A DNA stretch of 64,000 nt, taken from Dermatemys mawii. Lineage: Eukaryota; Chordata; Testudines; Dermatemydidae. The stretch covers positions 60,986,858-61,050,857 of the forward strand of contig ML677334.1 in NCBI GenBank assembly GCA_007922305.1, read 5' to 3'. This document shows positions 11,451-22,680 of this stretch, one piece after another. Every line of letters starts with the position of its first letter. Within the stretch, counting starts at the first letter, position 1. A program made the translations under genes and the position numbers. Below the pieces are notes generated by a model, which was given only the letters and a program-made list of their open reading frames with translations, was not told where the DNA came from and searched no databases.

Positions 11451-13776
11451 TTTATCCCATTTCCCAGAGGAAAGTTGTAAAAACTACACACTATCAGTTG
11501 CTCAGTAGCAAAGGAAGAGGGATCCATGGCAAACGATTTCTAGAGAGGCACGGTGATTGACTAATATATTTTGCACAAATTAGATCAGGGAATCACATTA
11601 CACAGTCATTTCTTACTGCTACATGGGATATCAATTGACATTATGCAGAAATCTGGTTAGGACTTCAAGAAGCAATCTGCTTTCAGGATATGAGCAACAT
11701 CCAAGGAGACATAATAGTGCTAAAAATCAAGGGAGTCTTCTGTTAAATACTATCAGCACCGCTAACAAAATTACCAATGAAGAAGAAGAAATGAGTCCGT
11801 GATGAATAATAATATACGATATCAGGTAAGCCAGAGCCATTGTCTCTGCAGTAATTAACTGCTCAGATGATATGTGCTGGTAATGTAACCAGAACATAGC
11901 AGTGAACATGCACTGATTACGTTTGCTTTCTGAGTGAACAGAAATTGAACAGCTGTTTGGTGCCGTAGGTAAATTAAATGTACTAGTCAGTCGGTTGTAA
12001 AGATCTAATTTTAAAGTGAATCTATAGTGTCACAAGAAGATTAGTGTGCAAATGAATATTTAAGGAGCTGATTCTGCAAAAAATATTGCCACTTTGAGAA
12101 TGCTGACCCCTTCTTTGGGAAAAGCCCTGGGAGTGGGCTTGAAGGGAGAAGGTTCTCCTCAGGTAGTTTTTTCACCAATTATTCTGCTGAAGGGAGCAGA
12201 AGGCAGAAATAGGATTTGTTTCCCCCAATATGGAAAAAAGTTGTTCCTCATGCTGCCTCTATATCCTGCAAAAATAGCCCAGCTCTCAGGGTTCCCCGTG
12301 AATCAGTTATAGACCAGGGCAATCTGTTCAGAGGAAATGGGCCTCCTTCAGCCAGTAGCAGTCTCTAGGAGCACCTTTAAAGAGAGTTAAGGAAGAAGGG
12401 CAACATTAACACAGCTTAGGTCTATATTATCATTCCAGCATGAATTCTGCAGAGGGGGATTCTTCATGGGCCCCTCTAACCCTAACACTAGTTTAAATTC
12501 TCCCCACATTGGCCCACCCTGATATATCCGCTACGTGGAAGGCTGGGAGTTGGGCTGGAATAAAGCTGCTTTGGCATCTCATTTTATTAGATTTCCCATA
12601 TCTCTGTGTCCTGACACTTAGCACAGGACAAAGAATATCCAGTGTTGTTTAATCTTATGGGGTACATTATGGCCCCTAGCTCTGCTCCCAAGAATGGTAA
12701 GTAAAGGAATATCATTGTTCTCTCTGATCGCAGAAGTCACCAGAGCTACCTGTCCTCACTGCACAGGGACGGCCAAGATTCAGTCTGGGGAAACATGCTT
12801 AGACTCAGCTGGGACTGGTTCTTCTGTCAGAGGGAAATAACCAGGAAGTATAAAAAGGAAGAGCATGAGTCATTTGTTTTCAAAGTGTTACACCTAGTTG
12901 TGAACCCAAGTCTCCCTGAGGTGATAGGTGGTTCTAGGAATCATTGTTTATCACACTCTGAGTACAAGCTTTTTGCTGTTACTGGGGGCGGGGGAGTTGC
13001 TTTTCCTTCTTATGTGCCTGCCCTGGATTCCTACACAGTCATACATGTTTGTTAAGCAACATAGCTTATATGAGATGTTTCTGAAGCCCAATAACTCCCC
13101 CTGCCCCCCAAAAACCCCCAAACCAATGAACAAATAAGGAATCCACTTAGTTTCTATTTATTATAATTTCCAGCTGAATGACAGGTGACCAGTCTCTGCC
13201 CTGAGGGGTTTGTAATTTAAGTTGTAGGTGCAGTCTTAGCTGATCTCTACTACTAAGTGTGTTTGGTCCTTCAATTTACTCCAGTTAATGCAATAGAGTT
13301 CCTTGGCAGTCATGGGGAATCTTTGATCATGCTGAAGATTAATCTTACTATAAAAGGGAATGGTGGATAACCCTTCTGAGCTGCCCTTTGAAAATGAATG
13401 TGGTCACTTACTCTGATCAGTTAGCACACCCTGAAATCACTAACCTGTGCACGTGCAGGGAATATGTAATGGGTTTACGCTGTGACGGAGCCCAGGCATA
13501 ACATTCAAATCTGTATCCAAACTTCAGTGGTTGTTTGGAACCAGGGTTTTGACTTGGATTCAATCGCTAGCTTTTTATATAAAATAATTAGATTTTAGGT
13601 GCATTAACATGCATGCAGTGTTATCTGATATGCTGAACAGCAAAATAAAAGTGTCAGGAGTGTAGAAATTAAAGATGAAAAAGACTTAATTAATTTTCTT
13701 GTTATGCAGAATTGTTTCTTTTGTTGGCTTTGGAAGTGAGGTAAACTGGATGCATTAAACACAGGCAGCCCTACCA
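11451..13776. other. No gene seen
   Basis: No supported coding region. Open frames of 60-86 codons at 11727-13137 overlap on both strands and carry no motif. I see no clearly bounded repeat. Confidence 0.45.
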
Positions 13777-15141
13777 TAGGGTGACCATATGTCCCAATTT
13801 TATAAGGACAGTCCCGATTTTTGGGTCTTTTTCTTATGTAACCCTTTTGCCAGGCCGAGTTGATAGCAGCAAGAGTCAGGTTCAATACATGGGGTTCCCT
13901 CTCAACAATGCATTGCAAAACTGGCCCAAGCCCCCACCCTGTGACCTGGGAAAATCCTACACACACCCCTGAGTGCCTCAAAGAGGCAATACTTCCCCTC
14001 TCTCAAGCACAGATCAGTGTATCAGAAAATCTTTAATAACATGAGGTAAATGACCTCAGCATTAAATTGGGAAAACACCACAACTAGGGTTCATAAACCA
14101 ACCCATGAGCAAAACCCACCTCGGCAAATTGGGCCATGTCCTTTCCCTTTGGTTCGTGAGCCTGGCAACTCTTAAATCACCCAAAGTCCCAGAAGTCCAA
14201 CAACCCAAAAGTCTCTTGAGTCCAGCAACCCAAAAATCACCCAAAGTCCTAAAAATTCCACAGCCCGAAAACCTCTGTCCCTGGTCAGTGCAGAGTTCAA
14301 AAGTTCATCTGCGGAGTTTTACCTCCCAGCCTGGGTGGATATGAGGTGGGGAGCAGGTTAAGGGTCACCTTACGTGGTCTGAGCCTGAATGCCCCGCCTC
14401 TCCATGGGGTTCTGCTGCAGCCCTCACCGCGAGCTGCTCCGCCAGCTGTCCCAGAAGCCACTTCGCACACTGCTCTGCTCCGCCAGCCATCACATAAACT
14501 GCTCTGCCCTGCTCAGTGCTCAGTAATTTCAGCTCTTAAGTGATTTTAGCTTATAGTAGGGGAGCCTTAGGGCAGGTGCACTTAGTGAGCCTAAAGTGAA
14601 TTCAGCTCAGCAATCTGAAACTAGACTCCTAATAGAATCAAAAATTAGGTCAGATATTCCACACCAGAGAAGGGCAACAGGCATGAAGGACCCTCAGAGA
14701 AGGCCCCCACCAAAAAATACAGATACCTACCCACAGCTTCTCTCCATTTGCTGGGTTTGGGAACCCCTGTCCCTCGCCCAGTGAGTGCTACCTAGATGAT
14801 GGCGAGTCCCTCCATCATAACAAAGGCCAAGTACAGGTCCATAGTCCTTGAGTCACATAATCAGGGTGACAACACTTTATTATTCCTGCCCCAATAACAG
14901 AGAAACTGGGGATCTCACAGGAGCCAAAAGTGACCATTTGGGCTGCTCTGAGATCATGCTAGGCAGTGTGGGTGTGTCTATGCAAAGAAGATCAGCCCCC
15001 AAAGTTCTTTTCCACAACTCACCACAATTCAACACCAGATGTCAGGGTAGAGCTCATCCTGACACTGCTTACACTTATACAGGCTCCTATTACCCTCCAT
15101 CCCCTGTCCCAATTTTTCACACTTGCTGTCTGGTCACCCTA
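13777..15141 (+). mobile_element. Small TA-flanked MITE split by a solo LTR
   Basis: The two outer pieces, 13777-13836 (starting TAGGGTGACCATATGTCCC) and 15074-15141 (ending CTGTCTGGTCACCCTA), together match the intact 123-bp copy at 56165-56287 in reverse orientation. TIRs are TAGGGTGACCA / TGGTCACCCTA and the TA ends suggest a Tc1/mariner-type target. The break lies exactly where the intact copy reads CTTATATAGGCTCC. Confidence 0.9.
13837..15073 (-). mobile_element. Solo LTR (endogenous retroviral type), 1237 bp, antisense
   Basis: The block begins TGTAACCC and ends CTTACA, giving the TG...CA ends of an LTR, and is flanked by the 4-bp direct repeat CTTA (13833-13836 and 15074-15077) that is single in the intact MITE copy it interrupts. 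On the minus strand a TATA-like word lies near 14549-14556 and polyadenylation-type signals at 14032-14037 (ATTAAA) and 14876-14881 (AATAAA). The former is about 195 bases from the 3' end and fits an R/U5 boundary. A short GGGTTGCTGGACT-like word is repeated internally at 14160-14260. No internal retroviral genes, so it is a solo LTR left by LTR-LTR recombination. Orientation is inferred from the signals. Confidence 0.8.
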
Positions 15142-15394
15142 AGCCTTCATAGTATCAGTTGGCAAATGTCTGGTCCATATCTCCCCTGAAGCAAGAGACC
15201 CATGCTAAATTCAATCCTTTGCTAGGGAATCAGCTGCTGCACTTCCACTATAAGACTGAAACAGGATATAGTTTACCATCTTAGTCAGGCTACTTGAAAT
15301 TAGGGTAACTTTGTAGTCCTTTCAGATTGACCTTTCATAGCATAACAGCTTCGGTACAGGCTGACACACCCGTGGAAGTAATCAGGAGAGGGCA
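15142..15394. other. No gene seen
   Basis: Short unannotated spacer between the MITE and the CR1 tail. Confidence 0.5.
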
Positions 15395-15451
15395 GAAATA
15401 GAGGGTTTTAAAGAATGGCTTACACAAACATCTGTCAGGGATGGTCTAGGT

Positions 15452-16129
15452 CAGGGGTGGGCAAACTATGGCCTGCGGGCCACATCCGGCCTACAGGACC
15501 ATTTCACCCAGCCCCCTGGCCGGGGCGGCTGCCACCAGCCCCTCTTCTGCCTTATCCCCTCTCCTGGAGGCATACCGTTGCATGGGAAACACTCTGGGAG
15601 GCGGAGCTGCGCGGTCCCGTAAGGCAGCATGTCTGATTCCGCACAGAGCCAGACACTGCTCAGAGCAGCATGGTAAGGGGGTTGAGATCGGGGGGTTGGA
15701 TAAGGGGTAGAGGCTCCCTGGGAGTAGTCAGGGGAAAGGGAACAGGGTGCGTTGGATGGGATGGGCTCCTGGGATAGTGGCTGGGATGGGGAATCTCTGG
15801 AGGGGGCAGTCAGGGAGCAGGGGGAGTTGGATGGGGCATGGGAGTCCCGGGGGGGGGTCTGTCAAGGGTGGGGGTGTGTGGATAGAGGCCGGGGCAGTCA
15901 GGGGACAGGGAGCAACGGAGGATTCTGGGAGGGCAGTTAGGGGGACGAGGCGCAGGTGGGTTGGATGGGTCGGAGGTTCTGAGGGGGGCAGTAAGAGGTA
16001 GGAAATGGGAGGGGGCCAGATGGGGGCAGAGCCAGGCTGTTTGGGGAGGCACAGCCTTCCCTACCCGGCCCCCCATGTAATTTTGCAACCCCCGATGTGG
16101 CCCTTGGGCCAAAAATTTGCCCAGCCCTG
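15452..16129 (+). mobile_element. Non-autonomous hAT element, copy A (678 bp)
   Basis: Begins CAGGGGTGGGCAAACTATGG and ends with TTTGCCCAGCCCTG, giving hAT-type terminal inverted repeats. It is flanked by a perfect 8-bp target duplication GTCTAGGT (15444-15451, 16130-16137), diagnostic of hAT. GC-rich interior with a variable G-rich minisatellite (15690-16000). It has no transposase. The open frames over it (15415-16112, both strands) come from low-complexity G/C-rich repeats, not genes. Homologous in inverted orientation to the element at 48435-49352. Confidence 0.92.
15690..16000 (+). repeat. G-rich minisatellite inside hAT copy A
   Basis: Imperfect units anchored by GTTGGAT (15695, 15751, 15826, 15959) and CAGTCAGGG/CAGGGGACAGGG words. 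Spacing of the anchors is about 56-75 bases, with one double interval. The same unit, on the opposite strand, makes up 48595-49030. Confidence 0.75.
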
Positions 16130-16208
16130 GTCTAGGTCCTGCCTCAGTGCAGGAGGATGGACTTGATAAGTTCTCAAAGTCCCTTCCATCCCTACATTTC
16201 TATGATTT

Positions 16209-17353
16209 CTGGGGGGGAGGGGGGTATTTGTTTTTAACATTGTCTAGAAAAAAATGACAGATATAAAGCAAGCTTTTATCAACCAAAATTCAAGATACAT
16301 AGTAAAACACCAGCTCTCACTATTCCTGTCTTTGTGAGTTATCTGCCATTTGTTAATGAAGGTAAATATGAAGTGGTTAATTTTAACACTACAAATTTTT
16401 TAGGCTTGAGTGGAACAAATAATTATATTTTCCTATCATTATTTTACATGTGTTAGTGCTTGTGGTATGTATAGCTGTATACCTGTTATGTCTCCATTTT
16501 CTGTGCACCTTGAAATATAGAGAATCTCTCTGATTGTATCCTTAAAAGCAAGGCCTATGAAGTAATTCAAGATGACTGCTACAGACTGAGACATAAACCC
16601 TGCACTCTCACAAAGAAATTTTGCATATCTTCTATTTTTGTTGTCCTTTAATATAAAATAAGAGCTTGAAAGTAGATGTTGCTTTTTTGTATATGGAAAA
16701 CATGAAATGTCTAATGTAAATACAAAGTGCATCACTCATGTCTATTTATGGCACAGTGTTTATGTATTTTATGAGTCATAAGGCTTTTCACCACCATAAA
16801 ATCATCAAAGAAATTAAATAGTTTTATCAGATTTACACAGAAGTCATGTTATATCAGAATCATAAGACAGTCATATGCTAGCAAGACTAGTCATAACTTA
16901 GTTTCAAAGTACAGAATGCAAGAGCCCAACTTTTCATTTTAATGGAAAAAATGTAGCTGTCTATAATAATGTAAACTTTGATTCCTGATCATTTTGCTAA
17001 GTGACCACAACTCATAATTTTCTACAGAACCTCCTTAACATAGAAGGGTAGTGTTATTACCTCATACAATAGAACTGTGATATGTGCTTTCATGTTATTT
17101 TACATTGAATAATTTTGGTGACTTTGAGTGCTTAATGAAAAGAAGTTCATAGAGAATTACATTAGATGTAGTATGAACAATATCAAATGTAGCATCACCA
17201 TGTCTTGTGAGAACCTCCCACAACATAGCTATGCTGGAGCACCTCAGTCTTGACTTCCTGCATCTCTTTTATTACAATCTTAGGCCTCTTAAAAGCAGGG
17301 TCTGCCAAATGTGATGAGTTGTATCTATTGTGTAAAAGCTATGTGGTATGTAG
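16209..17353. other. No gene seen
   Basis: AT-rich unannotated DNA. The 98-codon minus-strand frame at 16439-16735 has no recognisable motif. Confidence 0.45.
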
Positions 17354-18013
17354 TGTGACAAAGCTCCAAGTTTGTACTTGTGGGTCCTGCGCTTCCTGGC
17401 AGATTGAGGGGCCTCAGAAACTCATCTAGGCCCCAGAGTGACCTCCCTTTCTCAGTATAATTGGCAAGAGTCACCGCCTAGTGGGTTACCTTCATCACAG
17501 GCCAGTATGGAAGATGGAAAATGGGGGAGCCTGGGCCCACCCTCTACTCCGGACTCCAGCCCAGGGACCCTAATAGTATCAGCTAAGATGGATGACCTTT
17601 TAGGCACAAAACACAATACAATTCCCTGGGCTACTTCCCCACAGCAGTCTCCGCTTTTTCAAACCCCACTTCACCCTTACCTCAGGGCCTCCTTCCTTCT
17701 GTATGATATGTTGTCCACCACTCAGTCTCACCAACAGCACAACTTCCTTCCACAGCTCCTGACACCCACAGCTCACCTGACTAACTGGGAGGTTTTTATC
17801 TGGTTTCAGCCAGTCCCTGATTGGCTTCAGGTGACCCAATTAGGCTAGCTGTTTCTATTCCTTTCTAGAAGGTTCTTAATTGGCCCCAGGTGTCTTGACT
17901 GGCCTGGAGTAGCCTTTGTTTGGCTATCCAGGGAACAGGGACCTGCACATCCTGAGACTAATATACCTGCCTTCCAGCACTCTCCTATATCCTTCTGGAC
18001 TGACTCCGTCACA
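17354..18013 (-). mobile_element. Solo LTR, 660 bp, antisense (same family as 43939-44679)
   Basis: Starts TGTGACAAAGCTCC and ends CTCCGTCACA, so the ends are TG...CA with a short inverted repeat TGTGAC/GTCACA. Flanked by the 4-bp duplication GTAG (17350-17353, 18014-18017). Its left third, including GGGGCCTCAGAAACTCAT and AGTATAATTGGCAAGAGTCA, is the reverse complement of the right third of the LTR at 43939-44679. This copy lacks the segment with the AATAAA signal present in the other, so it has an internal deletion or belongs to a variant. The 136-codon frame at 17438-17848 runs through the LTR and is not a gene. Confidence 0.85.
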
Positions 18014-18239
18014 GTAGATATATTCATAGTTAACTGCTTGGGATATTAGAGTTCCTTTCACCTATAGCCCGTTGCTCACTGACTTATGTAGGGGTATCTT
18101 GAGATAAATGATTGACTGTATCATACACTTTATATTTCTTTTCTGCTTCTAAATTTACACCTGGATTAATGGTTGATAAAAAGATGAATATTATTCAGCC
18201 ATTGAAAAATAAGTCTATCACAATTAGACTATTTTGAGA
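18014..18239. other. No gene seen
   Basis: Unannotated AT-rich spacer. Confidence 0.5.
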
Positions 18240-18890
18240 CAAAATAAACATAGAGCCTTCATTTCTTCTTCAGTTTCTTTCTGTTTCTCTTCTCTCTTAC
18301 TGTAGAAGAGGGTAAAATATCTCCTTCTATTGCAGTTAAACTATTCACTATGTTAAAATTACTTCAGCATTGTTCCTTTTCCACTTTCCAACTAGTCCAT
18401 GCATTTATTGCACGTCATTCCACACATTTATTTATTTTTTACTTCAGTGAATCATTATATTTCAGTTCTATGAGATCTCAGTCTCCTTACATTTTCTTCT
18501 CCATCACTTGCATTTTGTGTGCCTGGCATTCTTCCATTCTAAACCTTTCTCATTCCATCTTAACTTTCATTGGCATTATTTCTTTTCATTTTCTTCCACA
18601 CTGTTTCTTTTTCATCCATCTTCACATTGTTTCCTTCTACCATCCTTTGGCATCCTTGTATATTGTTTTCATTTAAAATCACTCTACTTTGTGTTCCCCG
18701 TCTCTCTGAATTCTATTTCCCCTTACTTTAATTTGCATTCCCTACACTGTTTTTTCCCACTTCATTCATTCTCATTGACATTGCTGTTTTTTCTCATTTT
18801 TAAAATTATTTTCCTCACTTTGTTTCCTTTTTCTTTAAGGTACTCTTCTTTCAACTTTGTTTTCACATTCTTTCTTTTAGTCTGAGGATA
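18240..18890 (+). repeat. Pyrimidine-rich low-complexity tract (~650 bases)
   Basis: The plus strand is strongly enriched in T and C, with recurrent words such as TTCATT, CATTTTC, TTTCCTT and TCTTTCATT. This produces two overlapping long frames (18350-18676 and 18508-18885) whose translations are nearly all F, S, L, H and Y, a composition expected from polypyrimidine DNA. A clean period is not visible. It may be a decayed satellite or pyrimidine-expanded tract. Confidence 0.65.
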
Positions 18891-19949
18891 TTTTAACCAT
18901 TTCAGGGTAGGTATCATACCTTTTGCTTGTCATTTTAGTAATCTTAGCTTAATAGTTTGTGAAGAAATTATCAAGACGTTTATTTAAATTTCAAACCTAT
19001 GGTGAATACACAGGGTAACGGAAAGGGTTTTAGGTTTAAAAATTGGCCTACTTAGAAACTATATAATAGGCCCATCATTTTTATAAGGGGGTGACAGTAT
19101 ATGTAATGCTATACAACCAAATGGGTTTACACCAAGGAGCTTGCAGTCTTAATACAGACACAGAGAACACAGCTCAGACACATGCAGCATAACCTTGAAG
19201 TGTAGTAGATTTTGGGGAGAGATTGTTGAAAGGTTTTGCAGAAAATGAGAGATTTAATGTAAAAGGAAGAGAGAAAGGATGCGTCTGTCTTTACTCCTTC
19301 TCCACACTGACTTAGCCTTAAACTGTGTTCTCACACAGTTGTGCCTTAATGTCACTAGGTAGAGGGTTCTGAACAGGAGATAGAGCAAGGCTCAACTGAA
19401 GGAGCCAAGAAATGGTGAGGTGAGGGGAGAGGTCCTCTCATCTTTTCCAGCCTAAGAATGGACTGCTTTGGTGCAGAGACTCTGTTTTATCCCTATGGAT
19501 CATAATTTGGGCACTCCAGACCTTCACTCCTTCTCTCTAGTCTTCTCTCTCGATGTGGTCCATGAGCAAGAGTCTCTCTTTTCTTTTTTAACCAGTGTTC
19601 TCTTCCCCCCAACCCATCTGTGCTTTAGCATAGTTTTACCTAACTGTCTCTGCAGCATGTAGGGACCAAACAGTGAAAATGTGCTTAACAATCACTTACA
19701 AGACTGCAGAATTTAACTCTCAGGAAGCAGTGCAAAGAGAACCACATTGTTTCCTGATCGCAGTGAATGTTTGTTTCATATGGGGCACAATTTAGCCCAA
19801 TATTTCTTTAGTAGACCACATGTCCATGATTTGGAAAAAGCTTATTCAGCCTAGGATGAGACTGTCACTTTTTCTTCTCTTCTCACATGCTGAAAGCTTT
19901 GTACTATGCATTTCAACAAATGGAGGATTTAGGGGATTTGAGTTTAGTG
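18891..19949. other. No gene seen
   Basis: Unannotated DNA. No motif in any frame. Confidence 0.45.
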
Positions 19950-20297
19950 AGAATCCAGTGATGTGGATTCTACAATCTCCCTTGAAAGCCTATTCCAGAA
20001 CTTAATTATCCTTACAGTTAGAAAGTTTTTCCTAACATCTAGCTTAAATCTCCCTTGCTACAGAGTAAGCCCATTATGCCTCCTGCTTTTAGTGAACATT
20101 GACAATTGATCACTGTCTTCCTTATAACAGACTCTACTATATTTGAAGACTGCTGCTAAGCTGTCCCCTCCTTCAGCCTTCTTTTCTCAAGACTAAGTGT
20201 GCCTAGTTCTTTTAGCCTATCCTCATAGGTCATGTTTTCTAAACCTTTTATCATTTTTGTTTCTTTCTTCGATTTCTCCATGTCTTTCGTAAAGCAT

Positions 20298-21350
20298 AGA
20301 TGATTTGGAGAAAGGGGTAAACAGTGAGGTGGCAAAGTGTGCAGATGATGCTAAACTGCTCAAGATAGTTAAGACTCAAGAAGACTGTGAAGAACTTCAA
20401 AAATATCTCACAAAACTAAGTAATTGGGCAACAAAATGGCAAATGAAATTTAATGTGGATAAATGTAAAGTAATGCACTTTGGAAAAAATAACCCCAACT
20501 ATACATACAATATGATGGGGGCTAATTTAGCTACAACTAATCAGGAAAAAGATCTTGGAGTCATCATGGATAGTTCTCTAAAGACATCCATGCATTGTGC
20601 AGTGGAAGTCAAAAAAGCAAACAGGATGTTAGGAATCATTAAAAAAGGGATAGAGAATAAGACAGAGAATATCTTATTACTCTTCTATAAATCCATTGTG
20701 CACTGACATCTTGAATACTGCATACAGATGTGGTCTCCTCATCTCAAAAACAGATATACTGGCATTATAAAAGGTTCAAAGAAGGGCAACTAAAATGATT
20801 AGGGGTTTGGAACGGGTCCCATATGAGGAGAGATTAAAGAGGCTAGGACTTTTTAGCTTGGAAAAGAGGAGACTAAGGGGGGATATGATAGAGATATATA
20901 AAATCATGAGTGGTGTGGAGAAAGTGAATAAGGAAAAGTTATGTATTTGTTCCCATAATAGAAGAACTAGGGGCCACCAAATGAAATTAACGGGCATTAG
21001 GTTTAAAACAAATAAAAGGAAGTTCTTCTTCACACAGTGCAGTCAACTTGTGGAACTCCTTGCCAGAGGAGGTTGTGAAAGCTAGGAATATAACAGGGTT
21101 TAAAAGAAAACTGGATAAATTCATTGAGGTAAAGTCCACTAATGTCTATTAGCCAAGATGAGTAAGGAATGGTGTCCCTAGCCTCTGTTTGTCAGAGGGT
21201 GCTGAAAGATGGCAGAAAAGAGATCACTTGATCATTACCTGTTAGGTTCACTCACTCCAGGGGACCTAGCATTGTCCACTGTCGGTAGACAGGATACTGG
21301 ACCGGATGGACCTTTGATCTGAATCAGTATAGCTGTTCTTATGTTCTTAT
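20298..21350 (+). mobile_element. Sense CR1 LINE, young subfamily, copy 1
   Basis: 5'-truncated CR1 starting inside the RT domain and ending in the octamer-type tail TTCTTATGTTCTTAT. It is inserted in an older antisense CR1, at the word that should read 'gaaa...gcgccc'. Over most of its length it is nearly identical by eye to 26450-27519 and 58977-59905. Confidence 0.92.
20305..21085 (+). pseudogene. CR1 reverse transcriptase fragment, broken (copy 1)
   Basis: C-terminal part of the CR1 ORF2 protein, which copies element RNA at the target site. The first frame (20305-20706, 133 codons) starts just before the active-site box and runs through NWATKWQMKFNVDKC and KDLGVIMDSSLK, both typical of the CR1 RT thumb-side region. 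The active-site box, normally F-A-D-D, reads C-A-D-D here (20338-20349), because TTT has become TGT. A stop codon at 20704-20706 ends the frame, and a shifted frame from 20795 continues with YEERLKRLGLFSLEKRRLRGD to 21085. The catalytic aspartates remain but motifs A and B are absent through 5' truncation, so it cannot encode an active enzyme. Confidence 0.92.
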
Positions 21351-21857
21351 AGCGCCCCAAACAGTACCCAAGCTGAAGCTTACCAGTGCTGAGTAGAGCA
21401 GAGCAATTACCTCCAGTGTCTTACATACTATACTACTGTAAATACAGCCCAGAATGATATTTTCCATTTGCGAATTTGTGACTTATATTCAATTTGCGAA
21501 TGTATCCTAACATCCAGATCCTTTTCTGCAGTATTACTACCCACCTATTTCCCATTTTATATTTGATTTTTCCTTCCTAAGCAGAGTCCTTTTGTTAATT
21601 TCAGACTAATTCTGCAATTTATCAAGATCATTTTGGATTTCAACCCTGTCCTCCAGAGTGCTTGCAACTCCTCCAAGTCTGGAGTCAACAGCAAACTTTA
21701 GAAGTATATTCTCCAATCCATCATCCAAGTCATTAATGAAAATATTGAATAATACCAGGACCCCTCTACTGAGCGTCGGTCTGCTGGGTCCATAGACATC
21801 ATCTTTAGCCTATGGACTGCAGTGGTGCACTGAACCACTGCCCCAACCAACAGCCTT

Positions 21858-22677
21858 GGTCTTTGTCTACACTGCAGAATTTTGTTGGCAAAAGGAAGTT
21901 TTGGGCAACGAAACAGTGGAGGTGTACTCTACTGCAATGACTTTTTGGTAACAAAACTCTTCCGTTTCAGTGACAAAATAAAACAATCATGACAAGAGGC
22001 ATAAAGTTTTTTGTGGCAAACTTAAAGTGACAAAGTGTCAGTGTTGATACTGCTGTTCGTTATAGCGCCATAACTTATCTCCCCCAGTATCCCACAATGC
22101 CCACCGTGACTGCTCTGCTCACTGTTTAGAACTCAGCTGCCCTGCAAGCCTGCACCCCTCCCTTTTCAAAGTACTGGGAAGTTCTGACAGCTGAGCGTGC
22201 TGCTCTATCTTAAGAGACAGCATGCAGACACAATCACTCTACCTCAACACAATCTCTCTTGCATACACTCTCTCATGCGCTCCCCTAACACGCACTCCAT
22301 CTCCCCACTGCACACATACACATGCTCCCTGTCACACATTCTCTCCTTGCTCCTTTCTCCCCAACTTCAGTTGAAAAGCAGCTGGAAATCTAGAGGAAGT
22401 CCATGGAACAATGGGATTTAGAAACCTGCACCATGTGATGCTGTACCTACCCCATGAGGCATCACAAACCCTTCCCAAAGCACTGCGTGGCCAGTTTCAC
22501 AGTGGGATAGCCACCCACAGTGTACTGCTGTCTGTGTCAATGCAAGAGCTGCTAGTGTGGATGCATTCTGCCGACACAAGGAGCACAGTGTGGACATGCA
22601 ATAGGGGGTTTAATTAAAGCGCTTTAATTAAAATGGCATAACTTTTGGTGACAAATATCTGCAGCGTAGACATAGCC
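21858..22677. mobile_element. Harbinger-type MITE (820 bp)
   Basis: Left end GGTCTTTGTCTACACTGCAGA and right end, inverted, GGCTATGTCTACGCTGCAGA form long imperfect TIRs. The right end is followed by TTA (22678-22680), the usual PIF/Harbinger target, and the left by a related but damaged triplet. Interior carries 'gtatcccacaatgccc', shared in style with the Harbinger element at 33.5 kb (GTATCCCACAGTGCC). No transposase frame. Confidence 0.75.
22609..22632. repeat. Perfect 24-bp palindrome near the MITE right end
   Basis: Two 12-base halves, TTTAATTAAAGC and GCTTTAATTAAA, are exact reverse complements with no spacer. It lies 45 bases inside the MITE right terminus and may be a subterminal transposase-binding or replication-fold feature of this family. 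Confidence 0.9.
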
Positions 22678-22680
22678 TTA

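Larger units (their letters stand above)
15395..16208 (+). mobile_element. CR1 LINE 3' tail, split by a hAT element
   Basis: The left part (15395-15451) carries GAGGGTTTTAAAGAATGGCT and ACATCTGTCAGGGATG. The right part (16130-16208) continues CCTGCCTCAGTGCAGGAGG, CTTGATAAGTTCTC, 'cccttccatccctacatttctatgatttct'. This is the typical 3' end of a CR1 element, with the TTCTATGAT tail. Extremely 5'-truncated, as is normal for CR1. It is interrupted by a 678-bp hAT element. Confidence 0.85.
19950..21830 (-). mobile_element. Antisense CR1 LINE, split by a sense CR1
   Basis: The left piece (19950-about 20297: ATTATCCTTACAGTTAGAAAG, TAGCCTATCCTCATAGGTCAT, TTTATCATTTTTGTTTC) is the antisense of the CR1 3' coding region. 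It resumes at 21351 with AGCGCCCCAAACAGTACCC and continues through CATCCAGATCCTTTTCTGCA, 'tcatttcccatttt'-like and TCCTCCAGAGTGCTTGCAAC to about 21778 ('attgaataataccaggaccc'). The two pieces abut when the sense element is removed. Confidence 0.85.

Noticed and set aside
15415..16112. Overlapping open frames of 62-100 codons on both strands
   Set aside because: They are produced by the G/C-rich minisatellite of a hAT element; translations are low in complexity (Gly, Trp, Arg or Pro rich) and no frame is preferred.
17438..17848. 136-codon plus-strand frame
   Set aside because: It lies wholly inside a solo LTR, on the strand opposite to the inferred LTR direction, without any motif.
18350..18885. 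Two frames resembling membrane proteins (Phe/Leu/Ser rich)
   Set aside because: Hydrophobicity follows from TTT/TTC/CTT codons of a polypyrimidine tract; both frames look alike, which real genes would not.
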